A DNA stretch of 64,000 nt from Roseateles_B sp041913905. GTDB lineage: Bacteria; Pseudomonadota; Gammaproteobacteria; Burkholderiales; Burkholderiaceae_C. Position numbers and translations under genes: made by a program. Positions 19,903 to 29,800 of the stretch are shown here, one piece after another. How positions within the stretch are numbered: the first letter of the stretch is position 1; each line of letters begins with the position of its first letter. Below the pieces are notes generated by a model that saw only the letters and a list, made by a program, of their open reading frames with translations, ran no database searches and was not told where the DNA came from. Location: positions 1-64,000 of the forward strand of contig JAYSEK010000028.1 of assembly GCA_041913905.1 (NCBI GenBank), written 5' to 3'.

Positions 19903-20763
19903 ATGACTGCAACTCTCATCGACGGCGTGGCGCTGTCCAAGCAACTCCGCACCGAGGTGGCGCAACGCGCGGCCGCCCTGACCGCACGAGGCACCAAGCC
20001 CGGGCTGGCCGTGGTCCTGGTGGGCGACAACCCGGCCAGCCAGGTCTACGTGCGCAACAAGGTCAAGGCCTGCGAGGACGTGGGCTTCCATTCGGTGCTC
20101 GAGAAGTACGAGGCCACGATGAGCGAGGCCGACTTGCTGGCCCGCGTGGAGGCGCTCAACAACGACCCGTCCATCCACGGCATCCTGGTGCAGCTGCCCC
20201 TGCCCGCCCACATCGACGACCACAAGGTCATCGAGGCCATCTCGCCGCTGAAGGACGTCGACGGTTTCCACGTGGCCTCGGCCGGCGCCCTCATGGTGGG
20301 CGAGACCGGCTTCAAGGCCTGCACCCCCTACGGCTGCATGAAGATGCTGGAGAGCATCGGCATGAAGGACTTGCGCGGCAAGCACGCCGTCGTGATCGGC
20401 CGCTCCAACATCGTGGGCAAGCCCATGGCCATGATGCTGCTGCAGGCCAACGCCACCGTCACCATCTGCCACAGCGGCACCGCCGATCTGGCAGCGATGA
20501 CGCGCCAGGCGGACGTCGTGGTCGCCGCCGTCGGCAAGCGCAATGTGCTGACCGCCGACATGGTCAAGCCCGGCGCCGTGGTCATCGACGTGGGCATGAA
20601 CCGCAATGACGAAGGCAAGCTCTGCGGCGACGTGGACTTCGAGGGCGTGAAGAACGTGGCCGGCTGGATCACCCCGGTGCCCGGCGGCGTCGGCCCGATG
20701 ACCATCACCATGTTGCTGGTCAACACCATGGAGTCGGCAGAGCGCGCCGCGAGCGGGGGCTGA
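19903..20763 (+). CDS. folD: Methylenetetrahydrofolate dehydrogenase/cyclohydrolase
   Basis: 286 residues, full length. Catalyses NADP-dependent oxidation of 5,10-methylene-THF and its hydrolysis to 10-formyl-THF. Visible signatures are VYVRNKVKACEDVG (catalytic Lys), ILVQLPLP, the nucleotide-binding GRSNIVGKPMA and the C-terminal PVPGGVGPMTI. It lies just after the terminator of the two-component operon and reads towards prlC. Confidence 0.97.
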   Translation: MTATLIDGVALSKQLRTEVAQRAAALTARGTKPGLAVVLVGDNPASQVYVRNKVKACEDVGFHSVLEKYEATMSEADLLARVEALNNDPSIHGILVQLPLPAHIDDHKVIEAISPLKDVDGFHVASAGALMVGETGFKACTPYGCMKMLESIGMKDLRGKHAVVIGRSNIVGKPMAMMLLQANATVTICHSGTADLAAMTRQADVVVAAVGKRNVLTADMVKPGAVVIDVGMNRNDEGKLCGDVDFEGVKNVAGWITPVPGGVGPMTITMLLVNTMESAERAASGG

Positions 20764-20838
20764 GCCTCCGCCAAGTTGCCGCCCGACCGGGGCAGCACAC
20801 CCGACAACGCAAGAGGCCGACGCGCCCAGGGAGATCTC

Positions 20839-22875
20839 GTGAACAATCCGCTGCTCAGCACCGCCCCCCTGCCCGCCTTCGCGAGCATCCGCCCCGAGCA
20901 CATCCAGCCCGCGATCAGCGAATTGCTGGACGCCGCCCGCCGAGCCCAGGCCCAAGCCACCGACGAGGCCACGCCCGCGGACTTCGACACCCTGGAGCGC
21001 GTGCTCAGCACGGCCACCGAGCGCCTGTCGGTCGCCTGGGGTGCAGTCGGCCATCTGAACGCGGTGGCCAACACGCCCGAACTGCGCGAGGCCTACAACG
21101 CCATGCTGCCGGCCGTCACCGAGTTCTACACCAGCCTGGGGGCCGACGAAAAACTCTTCGCCAAGTACAAGGCCATCCAGCGCGAGCAAGGTGCGGCGCT
21201 GAACCCGGCGCGCCAGCAGGCGCTGCGCCACTGGATCCGCGACTTCGTGCTCTCCGGCGCCGACCTGCAGGGCGAGGCCAAGGCCCGTTTCGCAGCGATC
21301 CAGGAACGCGCCGCCGAACTGGGCCAAGCCTTCAGCGAGCACGTGATGGACGCCACCGACGGCTGGGCCCATTACGCCAGCCCCGAGGAAATGCGCGGCG
21401 TGCCCGAGGACGTGCTGGCCCAGACCGCCCAGGCCGCTGAAGCCGACGGCAAGCCCGGCCTGCACAAGATCACCCTGCACTTCCCCTGCTACCTGCCGGT
21501 GATGCAGTACGCAAGCCACCGGCCGCTGCGCGAGCGCGTCTACCGCGCCTACGTCACGCGTGCCAGCGAACTGAGCGACAAGCCCGAATGGGACAACAGC
21601 GCGCTGATGCAGGAGATGCTGGCCCTGCATCAGGAAGAGGCCCGGCTGCTGGGCTACGCCAACTATGCCGAGGTCTCGCTGGTGGCCAAGATGGCCGAGT
21701 CGCCGGCGCAGGTGATGACCTTCCTGCGCGAACTGGCCGCCAAGGCCCGTCCGTATGCGCTGCGCGACCTGGAGGCCCTGCGCGCCTTCGCCCGCGAGCA
21801 GATGGCGGCGGAGTTCCCGGACGGCCAGCTGCAGGCCTGGGACCAGGCCTATGTCTCCGAGAAGCTGAAGATGGCCCGCTACGCCTTCAGCGACCAGGAG
21901 GTGAAGCAATACCTGACCCTGCCCCGCGTGCTGGAAGGCTTGTTCAGCATCCTGGAGCGGGTCTTCGGCGTGCGCCTGATCGCCGACACGGCCGAGGTCT
22001 GGCACGAGTCCGTGCGCTTCTACCGCCTGGAGCGCCAGGGCCAGCTCATCGGCCACGTGTACATGGACCTCTACGCCCGCACTGGCAAGCGTCCTGGCGC
22101 CTGGATGGACGAGGTGCGCGGCCGCTGGCGCCGCCCCGAGGGCACGCTGCAGCTGCCGGTGGCGCACCTGGTGTGCAACTTCGCGTCACCCGTCGGGGAT
22201 AAGCCGGCACTGCTGAGGCATGACGACGTCACCACCCTGTTCCACGAGGTCGGCCATGGCCTGCATCACCTGCTGACGCGGGTCGAGGAGGCCGGCGTGT
22301 CCGGCATCTCCGGCGTGGAGTGGGACGCGGTCGAGCTGCCCAGCCAGTTCATGGAGAACTTCTGCTGGGAATGGGAGGTGCTGCAGCAGCTCTCCAGCCA
22401 TGTGGACAGCGGCGAGCCGCTGCCGCGCGGCCTCTACGACAAGATGGTCGCGGCCAAGAACTATCAGGCGGGCCTGCAGACCCTGCGGCAGATCGAGTTC
22501 GCACTCTTCGACATGCGCCTGCATGCCGAGCCCGGCTCCGAGGCGCGCATCCAGCAGGTGCTGGATGAAGTCCGCGCCGAGGTCTCGGTCAACCCGCCGC
22601 CGGCCTTCAACCGCTTCCAGCACAGCTTCTCGCATATCTTTGCGGGCGGGTACTCAGCCGGTTATTACAGCTACAAGTGGGCCGAAGTGCTCTCGGCCGA
22701 CGCCTGGAGTGCCTTCGAGGAAGAAGGCGTCTTCAACCCCGCCGTGGGCCGACGCTACCTGGAGAACATCCTTGAAGTGGGCGGCTCGCGTGATGCGATG
22801 GACAACTTCAAGGCCTTCCGCGGCCGCGAGCCGAGCATCGACGCCCTGCTGCGCCACCAGGGCATGGCTGCCTGA
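20839..22875 (+). CDS. prlC: Oligopeptidase A (M3 family)
   Basis: 678 residues from a GTG start at 20839, preceded by AGGGAG; this start gives the usual N terminus VNNPLLSTAPLPAF. It is a cytoplasmic zinc oligopeptidase degrading signal peptides and other short peptides. The active site is in LFHEVGHGLHH (HExxH) with the third ligand in the following helix (WDAVELPSQFMENF). It begins 75 bp after folD on the same strand. Its 3' end runs into the repeat-rich spacer and assembly gap. Confidence 0.95.
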   Translation: MNNPLLSTAPLPAFASIRPEHIQPAISELLDAARRAQAQATDEATPADFDTLERVLSTATERLSVAWGAVGHLNAVANTPELREAYNAMLPAVTEFYTSLGADEKLFAKYKAIQREQGAALNPARQQALRHWIRDFVLSGADLQGEAKARFAAIQERAAELGQAFSEHVMDATDGWAHYASPEEMRGVPEDVLAQTAQAAEADGKPGLHKITLHFPCYLPVMQYASHRPLRERVYRAYVTRASELSDKPEWDNSALMQEMLALHQEEARLLGYANYAEVSLVAKMAESPAQVMTFLRELAAKARPYALRDLEALRAFAREQMAAEFPDGQLQAWDQAYVSEKLKMARYAFSDQEVKQYLTLPRVLEGLFSILERVFGVRLIADTAEVWHESVRFYRLERQGQLIGHVYMDLYARTGKRPGAWMDEVRGRWRRPEGTLQLPVAHLVCNFASPVGDKPALLRHDDVTTLFHEVGHGLHHLLTRVEEAGVSGISGVEWDAVELPSQFMENFCWEWEVLQQLSSHVDSGEPLPRGLYDKMVAAKNYQAGLQTLRQIEFALFDMRLHAEPGSEARIQQVLDEVRAEVSVNPPPAFNRFQHSFSHIFAGGYSAGYYSYKWAEVLSADAWSAFEEEGVFNPAVGRRYLENILEVGGSRDAMDNFKAFRGREPSIDALLRHQGMAA

Positions 22876-23359
22876 CATCTGCCCAGATCCGAACTGCCCG
22901 ACAGGGGGGCAAGAGGCGCCAGCCCCAAGAGCCGAACCGCCCGGCGCGGCTCGGCTGGCGGCTCAAAGCCGCAAGCCGTACCTTCCCAGCAGGGGGCAAG
23001 GGGCGCCAGCCCCAACGGGNNNNNNNNNNNNNNNNNNNNNNNNNNNNNNNNNNNNNNNNNNNNNNNNNNNNNNNNNNNNNNNNNNNNNNNNNNNNNNNNN
23101 NNNNNNNNNNNNNNNNNNNCCAAGCGCCGGGCCTTCCCAGCAGGGGGGGCAAGGGGCGCCAGCCCCAACGGGCCAAGCGCCGGGCCTTCCCAGCAGGGGG
23201 GGCAAGGGGCGCCAGCCCCAACGGGCCGAGCGCCGGGCCGCCCCAAGCCGGCCCGCCTGGCATTGCCTGCGGCTCGAAGCCGCAGGCAATGCCGTCCCCT
23301 CGGGGGACCGCCCAGGCTCGCCCGCGTTCAGCGCGGCGAGCCTGGGCGAGGGGCCCATT
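22876..23359. repeat. Repeat-rich spacer: 53-bp tandem repeats and stacked hairpins between convergent genes
   Basis: No gene is seen. A 53-bp unit beginning CCAAGCGCCGGGCC and ending GCCAGCCCCAACGGG occurs twice in tandem at 23120-23225. A 39-nt partial copy abuts the assembly gap on the left (22981-23019), and a degenerate piece lies near 22902-22930. To the right are three hairpins: 16-bp perfect stem with 3-nt loop (23259-23293), GTCCCC/GGGGAC (23294-23308), and 13-bp perfect stem with 12-nt loop (23310-23347). They lack T runs. They resemble REP-type elements and may also act as transcription barriers between prlC and the opposing DUF192 gene. Confidence 0.85.
23020..23119. other. Assembly gap (100 Ns)
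   Basis: Exactly 100 Ns, the conventional length for a gap of unknown size. Copies of the same 53-bp repeat lie on both sides, so the tandem array probably caused the break and the true copy number is unknown. Confidence 0.97.
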
Positions 23360-23707
23360 TCAACAAGCCAAGTCCAACGCCGTCCCCGGCTCCAGCCCCA
23401 GGCGGCGGGCCATGCCGGCGCGCAGCTTCAGCACCGAGCTGGCCTCCTGGCAGCGCAGGGTGCGCCAAGGCTGCACGCCGGTCACGATGCGCGCCACCGT
23501 GCCGTCGGCATTGAGAAACACCGCATCCACCGCCTGGCGCATCCACCAGGTGGACAGCGTCTTGCTCGGCGCAATCCACAAGCCATAACTCTTGGTCTGC
23601 CCATAGGTCGGCAGCGGTTCCCCGATGGGACGCCGCCACCAGGGCTGGGTCTTGTGAACGTGATAGGGCGTCGCCTGCCCATCCACATGCAGGGCAATCG
23701 TGGCCAT
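23360..23707 (-). CDS. DUF192 family protein
   Basis: 115 residues from the ATG at 23707, with AGGAGAG upstream. The family signature is visible as LSTWWMRQAVDAVFLNADGT followed by a GVQPW segment and the C-terminal LKLRAGMARRLGLEPG. The function of DUF192 is unknown. The start rests on the ribosome site; a longer open frame upstream has no family similarity. It is downstream of and co-directional with the FecR gene at 23930-24634. Confidence 0.8.
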   Translation of the reverse strand: MATIALHVDGQATPYHVHKTQPWWRRPIGEPLPTYGQTKSYGLWIAPSKTLSTWWMRQAVDAVFLNADGTVARIVTGVQPWRTLRCQEASSVLKLRAGMARRLGLEPGTALDLAC

Positions 23708-23929
23708 TCCAATCTCTCCTCGCTGAACCCGCGGCCAGGGCTTCTGATGAGCGCCTGTGCGGCAAGGTCTTCCTGTCCGGCAGCCCTCCTCGACTGCCAC
23801 GGTCCCGCGGCCGTGCCGACGGGACAGGGAAGATAGCGTGCGCTCTCGGCGCTGTCCGTCAGCAGCCGTGAGAAGAGGTAAGGGATTGTGGACGAGATCC
23901 TGGGTATGCCTGGCCGGCCTCAGCCGCAT

Positions 23930-24634
23930 TCAGTCCAGCGCCAGGCGCTGCTGCAGGCGCCGTACCGCGGACTCATCGCGCACCGCCTGGGCGCAGGCCC
24001 GGCCCTGCTGGCAGCGCACGCCGCCCTGCCCCGGCTGCAGCACGATGCCGGGACCGGCCTCGCCGCGCGAGTGCGCCTGCACGCCCTTGCTGCTGAACGG
24101 CTCGCTGGCCGCGGCGGCGCCCTCCGGCGGTTCACGTGACTCCACCGCCACCTCCCCGCTGAGCACATGGACCTGCGTCCCCTGCCGCCCGTCGACCTCG
24201 ACGAGAAACTCCGTGCCACGCACGGCGGTGACGGCGCTGGGCGTGCGCACCTGCCAGTGCCCGCCAGCCACCGGCGTCACCTTCTGCCCCAGCAGGCCGA
24301 TCTTGAGCAGGAAGCTGGCCATGCGCGGCTGCCCTGTCTCCGCCTCGAAATGCTCGACCTGCAGGCGACTCTGTTCCGCCATCACCAGCACGGAGCCATC
24401 CGGGCAGAGCAAGCGCAGGCGGGCGCCCTTGGCCGTATGCAACTCCATGCCCACGGGCACCGCCATGCCTGCCTGTGCAGGGCCCTGCTGCGTTCCCTGC
24501 TGCCACTGTGCGCTGCCCTTGAGCGACTGGATCTCGCAGCTTGACGCGGCCCGCGTCTCGGTTGCGCTCCATACCACCAGCATGGCAAGCGTGGTCCGCA
24601 TGAGCGTGAGCATGACAACAGGCATGGGACGCAT
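23930..24634 (-). CDS. FecR-domain protein, exported (copy 1)
   Basis: 234 residues from the ATG at 24634, with GGAG six bases upstream. A signal peptide (LAMLVVWSATETRAAS) is followed by a FecR domain with VRTPSAVTAVRGTEFLVEVD and THVHVLSGEVAVE-like strands. No transmembrane anti-sigma part and no sigma factor gene are present, so this is not a classical iron-dicitrate FecR. A close paralogue lies at 29929-30579. It is divergent from the secreted-protein/caspase pair, 127 bp away. Confidence 0.82.
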   Translation of the reverse strand: MRPMPVVMLTLMRTTLAMLVVWSATETRAASSCEIQSLKGSAQWQQGTQQGPAQAGMAVPVGMELHTAKGARLRLLCPDGSVLVMAEQSRLQVEHFEAETGQPRMASFLLKIGLLGQKVTPVAGGHWQVRTPSAVTAVRGTEFLVEVDGRQGTQVHVLSGEVAVESREPPEGAAAASEPFSSKGVQAHSRGEAGPGIVLQPGQGGVRCQQGRACAQAVRDESAVRRLQQRLALD

Positions 24635-24761
24635 GGACATCTCCGGCAACGGCCTGCGGCAAGTCTAGCCCTGCATCGACCGCCTGCGCAGGCCCTTGTT
24701 GCACCTTGCCGGCGTCCGCACGCCGGGCGCAGAATCGGCACATCCTGCCGGAGGTGCCCGC

Positions 24762-25532
24762 ATGAATGCTCCATCCGCATTGCGCCTGCTCCATGCCGCG
24801 CCCCTTGCGGCCCTCCTGTTGAGCCTCGGGCTGGCGCTCGCGCCACCTTCGCGGGCCCAGCAGTCGGCCAATGCGGCGCTGGACCAGTGCATACGCGGTG
24901 AACAGCGCAGCAGCGGCCTGGTCGGAGGCCTCCTGGGTGCCCTGGGCGGCCTGGGGATCCACCTGGGACGCCGCAGCAGCGACGAGCGCGGCAACGAGCG
25001 CAGCGGCAGCGGCGTGAGCATCAGTGTTGGCGCCGGAGCAGGCGGTGCGCTGGGTCTGGCCTCGGCCTATTTCAACGCCGTCGGCGCCTGCTTCAAAAAG
25101 CACCCGGAATGGGTGCCGGAATCGCGCCTGGAACGCGGCCAGGACTACGAAGCGCTGGTGCAAGAGACGGCGTATCGACCGGAGCAAGGCCTGCTCGCGC
25201 GCAGCACCCAGGTGGAGATGCCGGCCCAGGCGCGGCCGGAAACCGCCGTCGAGGTGCGCAGCCGCTTCATCCTGCTGACGCCGGACGGCGCCGAGGCGCC
25301 GGTGCAGATTGAACGACGACTGTTTGCGGTGGTCGAAGGTCAGGAGAGCGCCCTGACCCTGCCGGCCCATGCACAGGAGAAACGCGTGCTGCCGCCGGGC
25401 GAGCACCTGGACCTGGTCCGGCTGCCCATCCCCAAGGACGCGCCGCTGGGCACGGTCTACCGGCTGGAGTTCCGCATCAGCGTCGGCGAGCAGCCCGCCT
25501 CCAGCGCCCAGGCGCAGGTCCAGGTGATCTGA
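24762..25532 (+). CDS. Secreted protein of unknown function upstream of the caspase gene
   Basis: 256 residues from the ATG at 24762, with GGAGG upstream. The signal peptide ends SRAQQ. Near the mature N terminus is a Gly-rich hydrophobic stretch (GLVGGLLGALGGLGIHLG), then a Ser/Gly-rich low-complexity segment. A second Gly/Ala-rich stretch (VGAGAGGALGLASAYF) and a beta-rich C-terminal half follow. The glycine-zipper-like segments suggest membrane insertion. The family is not recognised. It ends 11 bp before the caspase-like lipoprotein gene, so the two are probably co-transcribed. Confidence 0.65.
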   Translation: MNAPSALRLLHAAPLAALLLSLGLALAPPSRAQQSANAALDQCIRGEQRSSGLVGGLLGALGGLGIHLGRRSSDERGNERSGSGVSISVGAGAGGALGLASAYFNAVGACFKKHPEWVPESRLERGQDYEALVQETAYRPEQGLLARSTQVEMPAQARPETAVEVRSRFILLTPDGAEAPVQIERRLFAVVEGQESALTLPAHAQEKRVLPPGEHLDLVRLPIPKDAPLGTVYRLEFRISVGEQPASSAQAQVQVI

Positions 25533-25543
25533 GGGGGCCCGGC

Positions 25544-26779
25544 ATGCGACGCCGCGTACTGAGGCTGCTTTCCGCCGGAGCCTTGCTGCCCTTGACGGCC
25601 TGCGTCGCGCCCCAGCAGTTTCGCGGCTATGAGCGCGCCTACCAGGGCCATCAGCTCAGCGACCAGCAGCTGGCGCTGGCACAGACCCGGCTGCAGGCGG
25701 AAGGCCTGCGCGAGGCCCGACTGGAACGCGACAGCGTGGGCCGAGCCCTGCTGCGCGGCCGTTATGCCAGCGAGGAAGAGGTGGAGACCGCCTTCGTGCT
25801 GGTGCACGCCTTGCTGGGCCCGGCAGCCGTCTCGCCCTTCTACCCGACCGACATTGCCGAGCGGCGCTGGGAACGCGAGGCCGCCCTGGCGCTGCAGGCT
25901 CACGCCCAGGCCCGCCAGCGGCAGGCACCGCCCTCGCGGCGCCGCGCCCTGCTCATCGGCATCAACCAGTTCCTGGACGAACGCCACCTGCGCCCGCTGC
26001 AAGGTGAGGACGACGCCCGGCGCGTGCAGCACTACCTGGCCCGCGCCGGCTACGAGGTCACGGCCTTGCTCGGGCCGGCGGCCACGCGCCGCGCCATCGA
26101 GTCGGCCATCGCCGGCCTGGCCCAGGCCCTGGGCAGCGACGACGAGCTCTTCATCTACGTCTCCAGCCACGGCGCCCTGCCCCTGCCCGGCCCGGCAGGC
26201 GGCGATGACCGGCACATGTCCATCGTCGCCTACGACTCCGGCGACGCATTGGGCCAGCGCAGCCGCGACGCGGCGGAGTTCCTGCTGCGGCTGCAGCGCA
26301 GCAGCGTGCGGGACAGCCTGCTGCAGGACCTGGCCCAGCGCCCCAGCCGGCAGACCCGCGCCCTGATCGACACCTGCTACAGCGGCGAGATGCTGCAGGC
26401 GCTGCGCCAGGATCCCATGCCGCCGGGCCTGGCCGAGCAGCGCGAGGGCATCGCCCTGCAGCCCTGGGCCGCCACGGCCCGCGCCCAGCGCTCGCGCTAC
26501 ACGCTGCTGACCGCCACCAGCCCCGGGGAGCTCGCGCTGGGACCGCCGCCGCAGGACGGCAGCTTCGAAAGCCCGCTGCGCAGCGGGCGCCGGCTGCGCG
26601 GCTCCTTCTTCACCCAGCTGCTGTTCGAGTGCCTGGAGCAGCGCCAGGGCCTGCTGCAGCCGGCCTTTGCCGACGCCGAACGGCTGACCGCCCAACTGGC
26701 CCGCCAGGTCAGCGCCGGCCGCCTGACGCAGACACCGCGCCTGCTCAGCACCATGGCAGCGAATCAGGACCGCCTCTGA
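25544..26779 (+). CDS. Caspase-like (peptidase C14/metacaspase) lipoprotein
   Basis: 411 residues. A lipobox (LLPLTAC, lipidated C20) predicts membrane anchoring on the periplasmic side. After an unassigned region of about 110 residues comes a caspase-fold domain opening RRALLIGINQFLDERHLRPL. The catalytic His is in YVSSHG (about H209) and the catalytic Cys in LIDTCYSGEM (about C278), both intact. Most bacterial metacaspases are cytoplasmic or multi-domain, so a lipoprotein form is uncommon. It is convergent with the CHASE2-GGDEF-EAL gene, 35 bp away. Confidence 0.85.
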   Translation: MRRRVLRLLSAGALLPLTACVAPQQFRGYERAYQGHQLSDQQLALAQTRLQAEGLREARLERDSVGRALLRGRYASEEEVETAFVLVHALLGPAAVSPFYPTDIAERRWEREAALALQAHAQARQRQAPPSRRRALLIGINQFLDERHLRPLQGEDDARRVQHYLARAGYEVTALLGPAATRRAIESAIAGLAQALGSDDELFIYVSSHGALPLPGPAGGDDRHMSIVAYDSGDALGQRSRDAAEFLLRLQRSSVRDSLLQDLAQRPSRQTRALIDTCYSGEMLQALRQDPMPPGLAEQREGIALQPWAATARAQRSRYTLLTATSPGELALGPPPQDGSFESPLRSGRRLRGSFFTQLLFECLEQRQGLLQPAFADAERLTAQLARQVSAGRLTQTPRLLSTMAANQDRL

Positions 26780-26814
26780 CGGCCTCGGCTGCGCCATGAG
26801 CACTGCCGGGTCGT

Positions 26815-29800
26815 TCAGGCCTTGGCCAGCCAGGCCGTGGCCTGCGCCTCCGGCAGCGCCTTGGCGAACAGCCAGCCCTGCCCCACCTGCACGCCAAGCT
26901 CCGCGAGCAGCGCCGCCTGCGCCTCGTCTTCCACCCCCTCGGCCAGGGTCTGCTTGCCCAGTGCCAGCGCCAGGCCCACGATGGTGCGCACGATTTCCTG
27001 CGCTTCCTGCCCGGCCGCCAGCCGCATCACGAAGCTGCGGTCCACCTTCAGCGTGTCGAAGGGGAAGCGGTGCAGGTAGGCCAGCGAGGAGTAGCCGGTG
27101 CCGAAGTCGTCGATGGACAGCTTGAAGCCCATCTGCGAGAGCATCTGCAGCAGTTCCGCGCTGCGCGTGGGATTGGCCATGGCCATGCTTTCCGTGACCT
27201 CCAGCTTGAGCTGGCGGGCCGGTACATCGCCCAGCGCTGCCAGGGTGTCGCGGGCGTCGCGCAGCAGTTCTTCCTCGCGCTCCAGCTGCACGCCGGAGAC
27301 GTTGACCGCGATCTCCCCTTCGAAACCCAGGGGCGCCCATCGCCTGAGCTGCGCCGCCGCCTCCAGCAGGGTCCAGCGACCGATGGCGGCGATCTGGCCG
27401 CTGGACTCCGCCACGGGGATGAAGTCGCCCGGCATGATCAGCCCGCGTTCGGGATGCTGCCAGCGCAGCAGGGCCTCGAAGCCCAGCAGGCGGCGGTCGG
27501 CCAGCCGGATGAAGGGCTGGTAGTGCAGCTGGAACTGATCCCCCTCGTGCAGGGCACGCTCGATCTGCTCGCGCATCCAGCGCCGCGAATGCTCGACCAA
27601 CTGCTCGGCGGCGTCGAAGGCATGCACGTGTCCCGGCCCCTGGGACTTGGCCCGCGCCAGGGCGGATTCGGCAGCAGCCAGCAGCTCGTCGACGTCGTTC
27701 GGCCCTTGGGCCAGATGAGCCCAGCCGACGCAGGCCTGGACTTGCACCTGCTGCACAGGCAAGGCCATGTCCTGGCTAGCGGCCTGCTCCGGTGCAGCGC
27801 CGATTTCGAAGGGCGCGGCCAACTGCTGCATGGCCCACTCCGGCCACCGGCCCTGTGGGCGTCCACCAGGCCCCAGCGGCCCGCTGAAGGCCAGACCAAA
27901 TTCATCCCCCGACAGGCGCGCCACCAGCAAGCCCTGACCCTCGCCCTGCTTCAGGCGCTGGGCGAGTTGGCGCAGCACCTCGTCGCCAGCCAGTGGGCCG
28001 TGGATCTCGTTGAAGCCGCGGAACTCATCCAGACCCAGCATCAGCAGGCCCAGCTCGCGCTTGCCCATGGTCAGGCCCATCATCTGCTTCAGCTGCGCGA
28101 CGAAGGCCGTACGGTTGGGCAGGCCGCTGAGGCGGTCATGCAGGGCGTCGTGGCTCAGCTGCTGCTGCAGCCGCTGCTGTTCGGTGATGTCGCTGAGCGA
28201 GCCCGCCATGCGCAGCGCCCGCCCGCTGCCGCCGGACTCGCGGATGGCCGCACCCTTGAGCAGCAGCCAGCGCTGCTGACCGCCCTGCTCGAACTGCAGC
28301 ACCTGGTGCAGCTGCAGGCTGCGCCCCTGCAGATGCGCCTGGATCGCCGCCTGCAGGCTCTGCCTCGCCGCCGGCGCCAGCGGCTTGCCCAGGCTCTCCA
28401 TGCCCTGGACCTCGTCGGCCGACAAGCCCAGCAGGCTCAGGCAGCGCGGCGAGAAGTAGACGCTGTCGTGCACCAGATCCCAGTCCCACAGGCCGTCGTT
28501 GGCGCCGCGCGCCGCCAGGGCGTAGCGCTGCTCGCTCTCGCGCAGGGCGCGCAAGGCCTGGCGGCGGCGCGCCTGCTCGCTCAGGCCGCGAAGGAAGATG
28601 GCGCCCAGCGAGGCCAGCACCAGGCTCATCAAGGGCAGTCCCAGGTCCAGCACATGCTGGCGCGCCAGGCTCCATTGCAGGGCCAGGGCCAGCGCCAGCA
28701 AGACCGCGGCCTGCAGCGCATAGGCCCGCCACAGGCCCAGCCGCGCCAGGCTCAGGCAGACCAGCAGCGGCAGGCCCAGCATCAGGCCCATCTCCATCAC
28801 CGCGGCCAGCGGTGGATGGCGCAGCACGCGCCGGCTGAGCAGGTTGTCCACCGAGGTCGCCAGCCGTTCCACGCCGGGCAGGCCGCCGTCGAAGGGGCTG
28901 GGGAAGGCGTCGCCCGCGCCCAGGGCCGTGCTGCCCAGCAGCAGGATGCGGTCCCGCAGCCGCTCGGCCGGCACGCGGCCTTCCAGCAGATCCACGAAGC
29001 TGACCTGCTCGAAGCGGCCTGCGGGGCCGTAGTAGTTGATCCACTGGCGCGACAGCGCGTCCATGGGCAGGGTCAGGTCTTGCCACTGCACCACGTGGCC
29101 CAGCTGCGCGCGGGCCTGCGCCCAATCGAGGTCCAGCGCCGCACCGGCCAGGCGCAGGGCCAGCGAGGGGTAAAGCTCGCCCTGGTAGGCCAGCACCGGC
29201 AGGTCGAAGGGCACGGCGCCGTCCACACCACGCTGCACGCTGACATGGCCCAGCCCCGCCGCCGCCTCGGCCAGCAGCGGCAGGGGCTGGCGCAGGGTGC
29301 GCGCCTGGGGCAGCCGGCCAACGTCGCCGGCATAGCGGGTGAAGGCGCTGCGCAGTACCGCGTCCTGCGGCTCCGGCGCCTGCTCGCCGGTTTCCAGCTC
29401 GGCCGGCAAGGCGTAAGGCAGCAGCACCGCCCCGACGCGCCGCATCGCGGCGGCCAGGGCCTCGTCCTCGGCGGGATTGGCTGCGGGCGCCAGCAGCAGC
29501 GTGTCCAGCGCCAGGACGCGCGGACGGGCCTCGGCGACGCGCTCCAGCGCTTGTGCCAGCTGGGCGCGATCCGGCACGATGCGGCCCAGCGCCTGCAGAC
29601 TTCGATCATCCACGGCCAGCAGCGTGATGGGCGCCTGCGGCTGCAGCGGCCCGCGCAGCTGCAGCTGGGCGTCCAGCAGCAGGCGGTCCAGCCGCTGCAG
29701 CAGCGGCCACTGTGCGCGCTGGGACCACAGCAGCAGGCACAGCAGACCCACCAGCAGCGCCAATGCAAGCTGGCCGGCGAGCTGGTGCCAGCTCTGCGGC

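Noticed and set aside
18757..22167. An 1136-codon open frame on the minus strand across the kinase, regulator, folD and prlC genes
   Set aside because: It runs antisense through several unrelated conserved genes and a terminator, with no recognisable domain and low-complexity composition.
22981..23225. CRISPR array
   Set aside because: The 53-bp units are directly adjacent with no unique spacers, and no cas genes are nearby.
23294..23347. Rho-independent terminators for prlC or the DUF192 gene
   Set aside because: The stems are strong but none is followed by a T run on either strand, so intrinsic termination is not supported. A repeat-element origin explains them better.
23930..24634. Iron-dicitrate sensor FecR with a sigma factor
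   Set aside because: No ECF sigma gene or TonB receptor is adjacent, and the protein has a signal peptide rather than the FecR inner-membrane anti-sigma layout.
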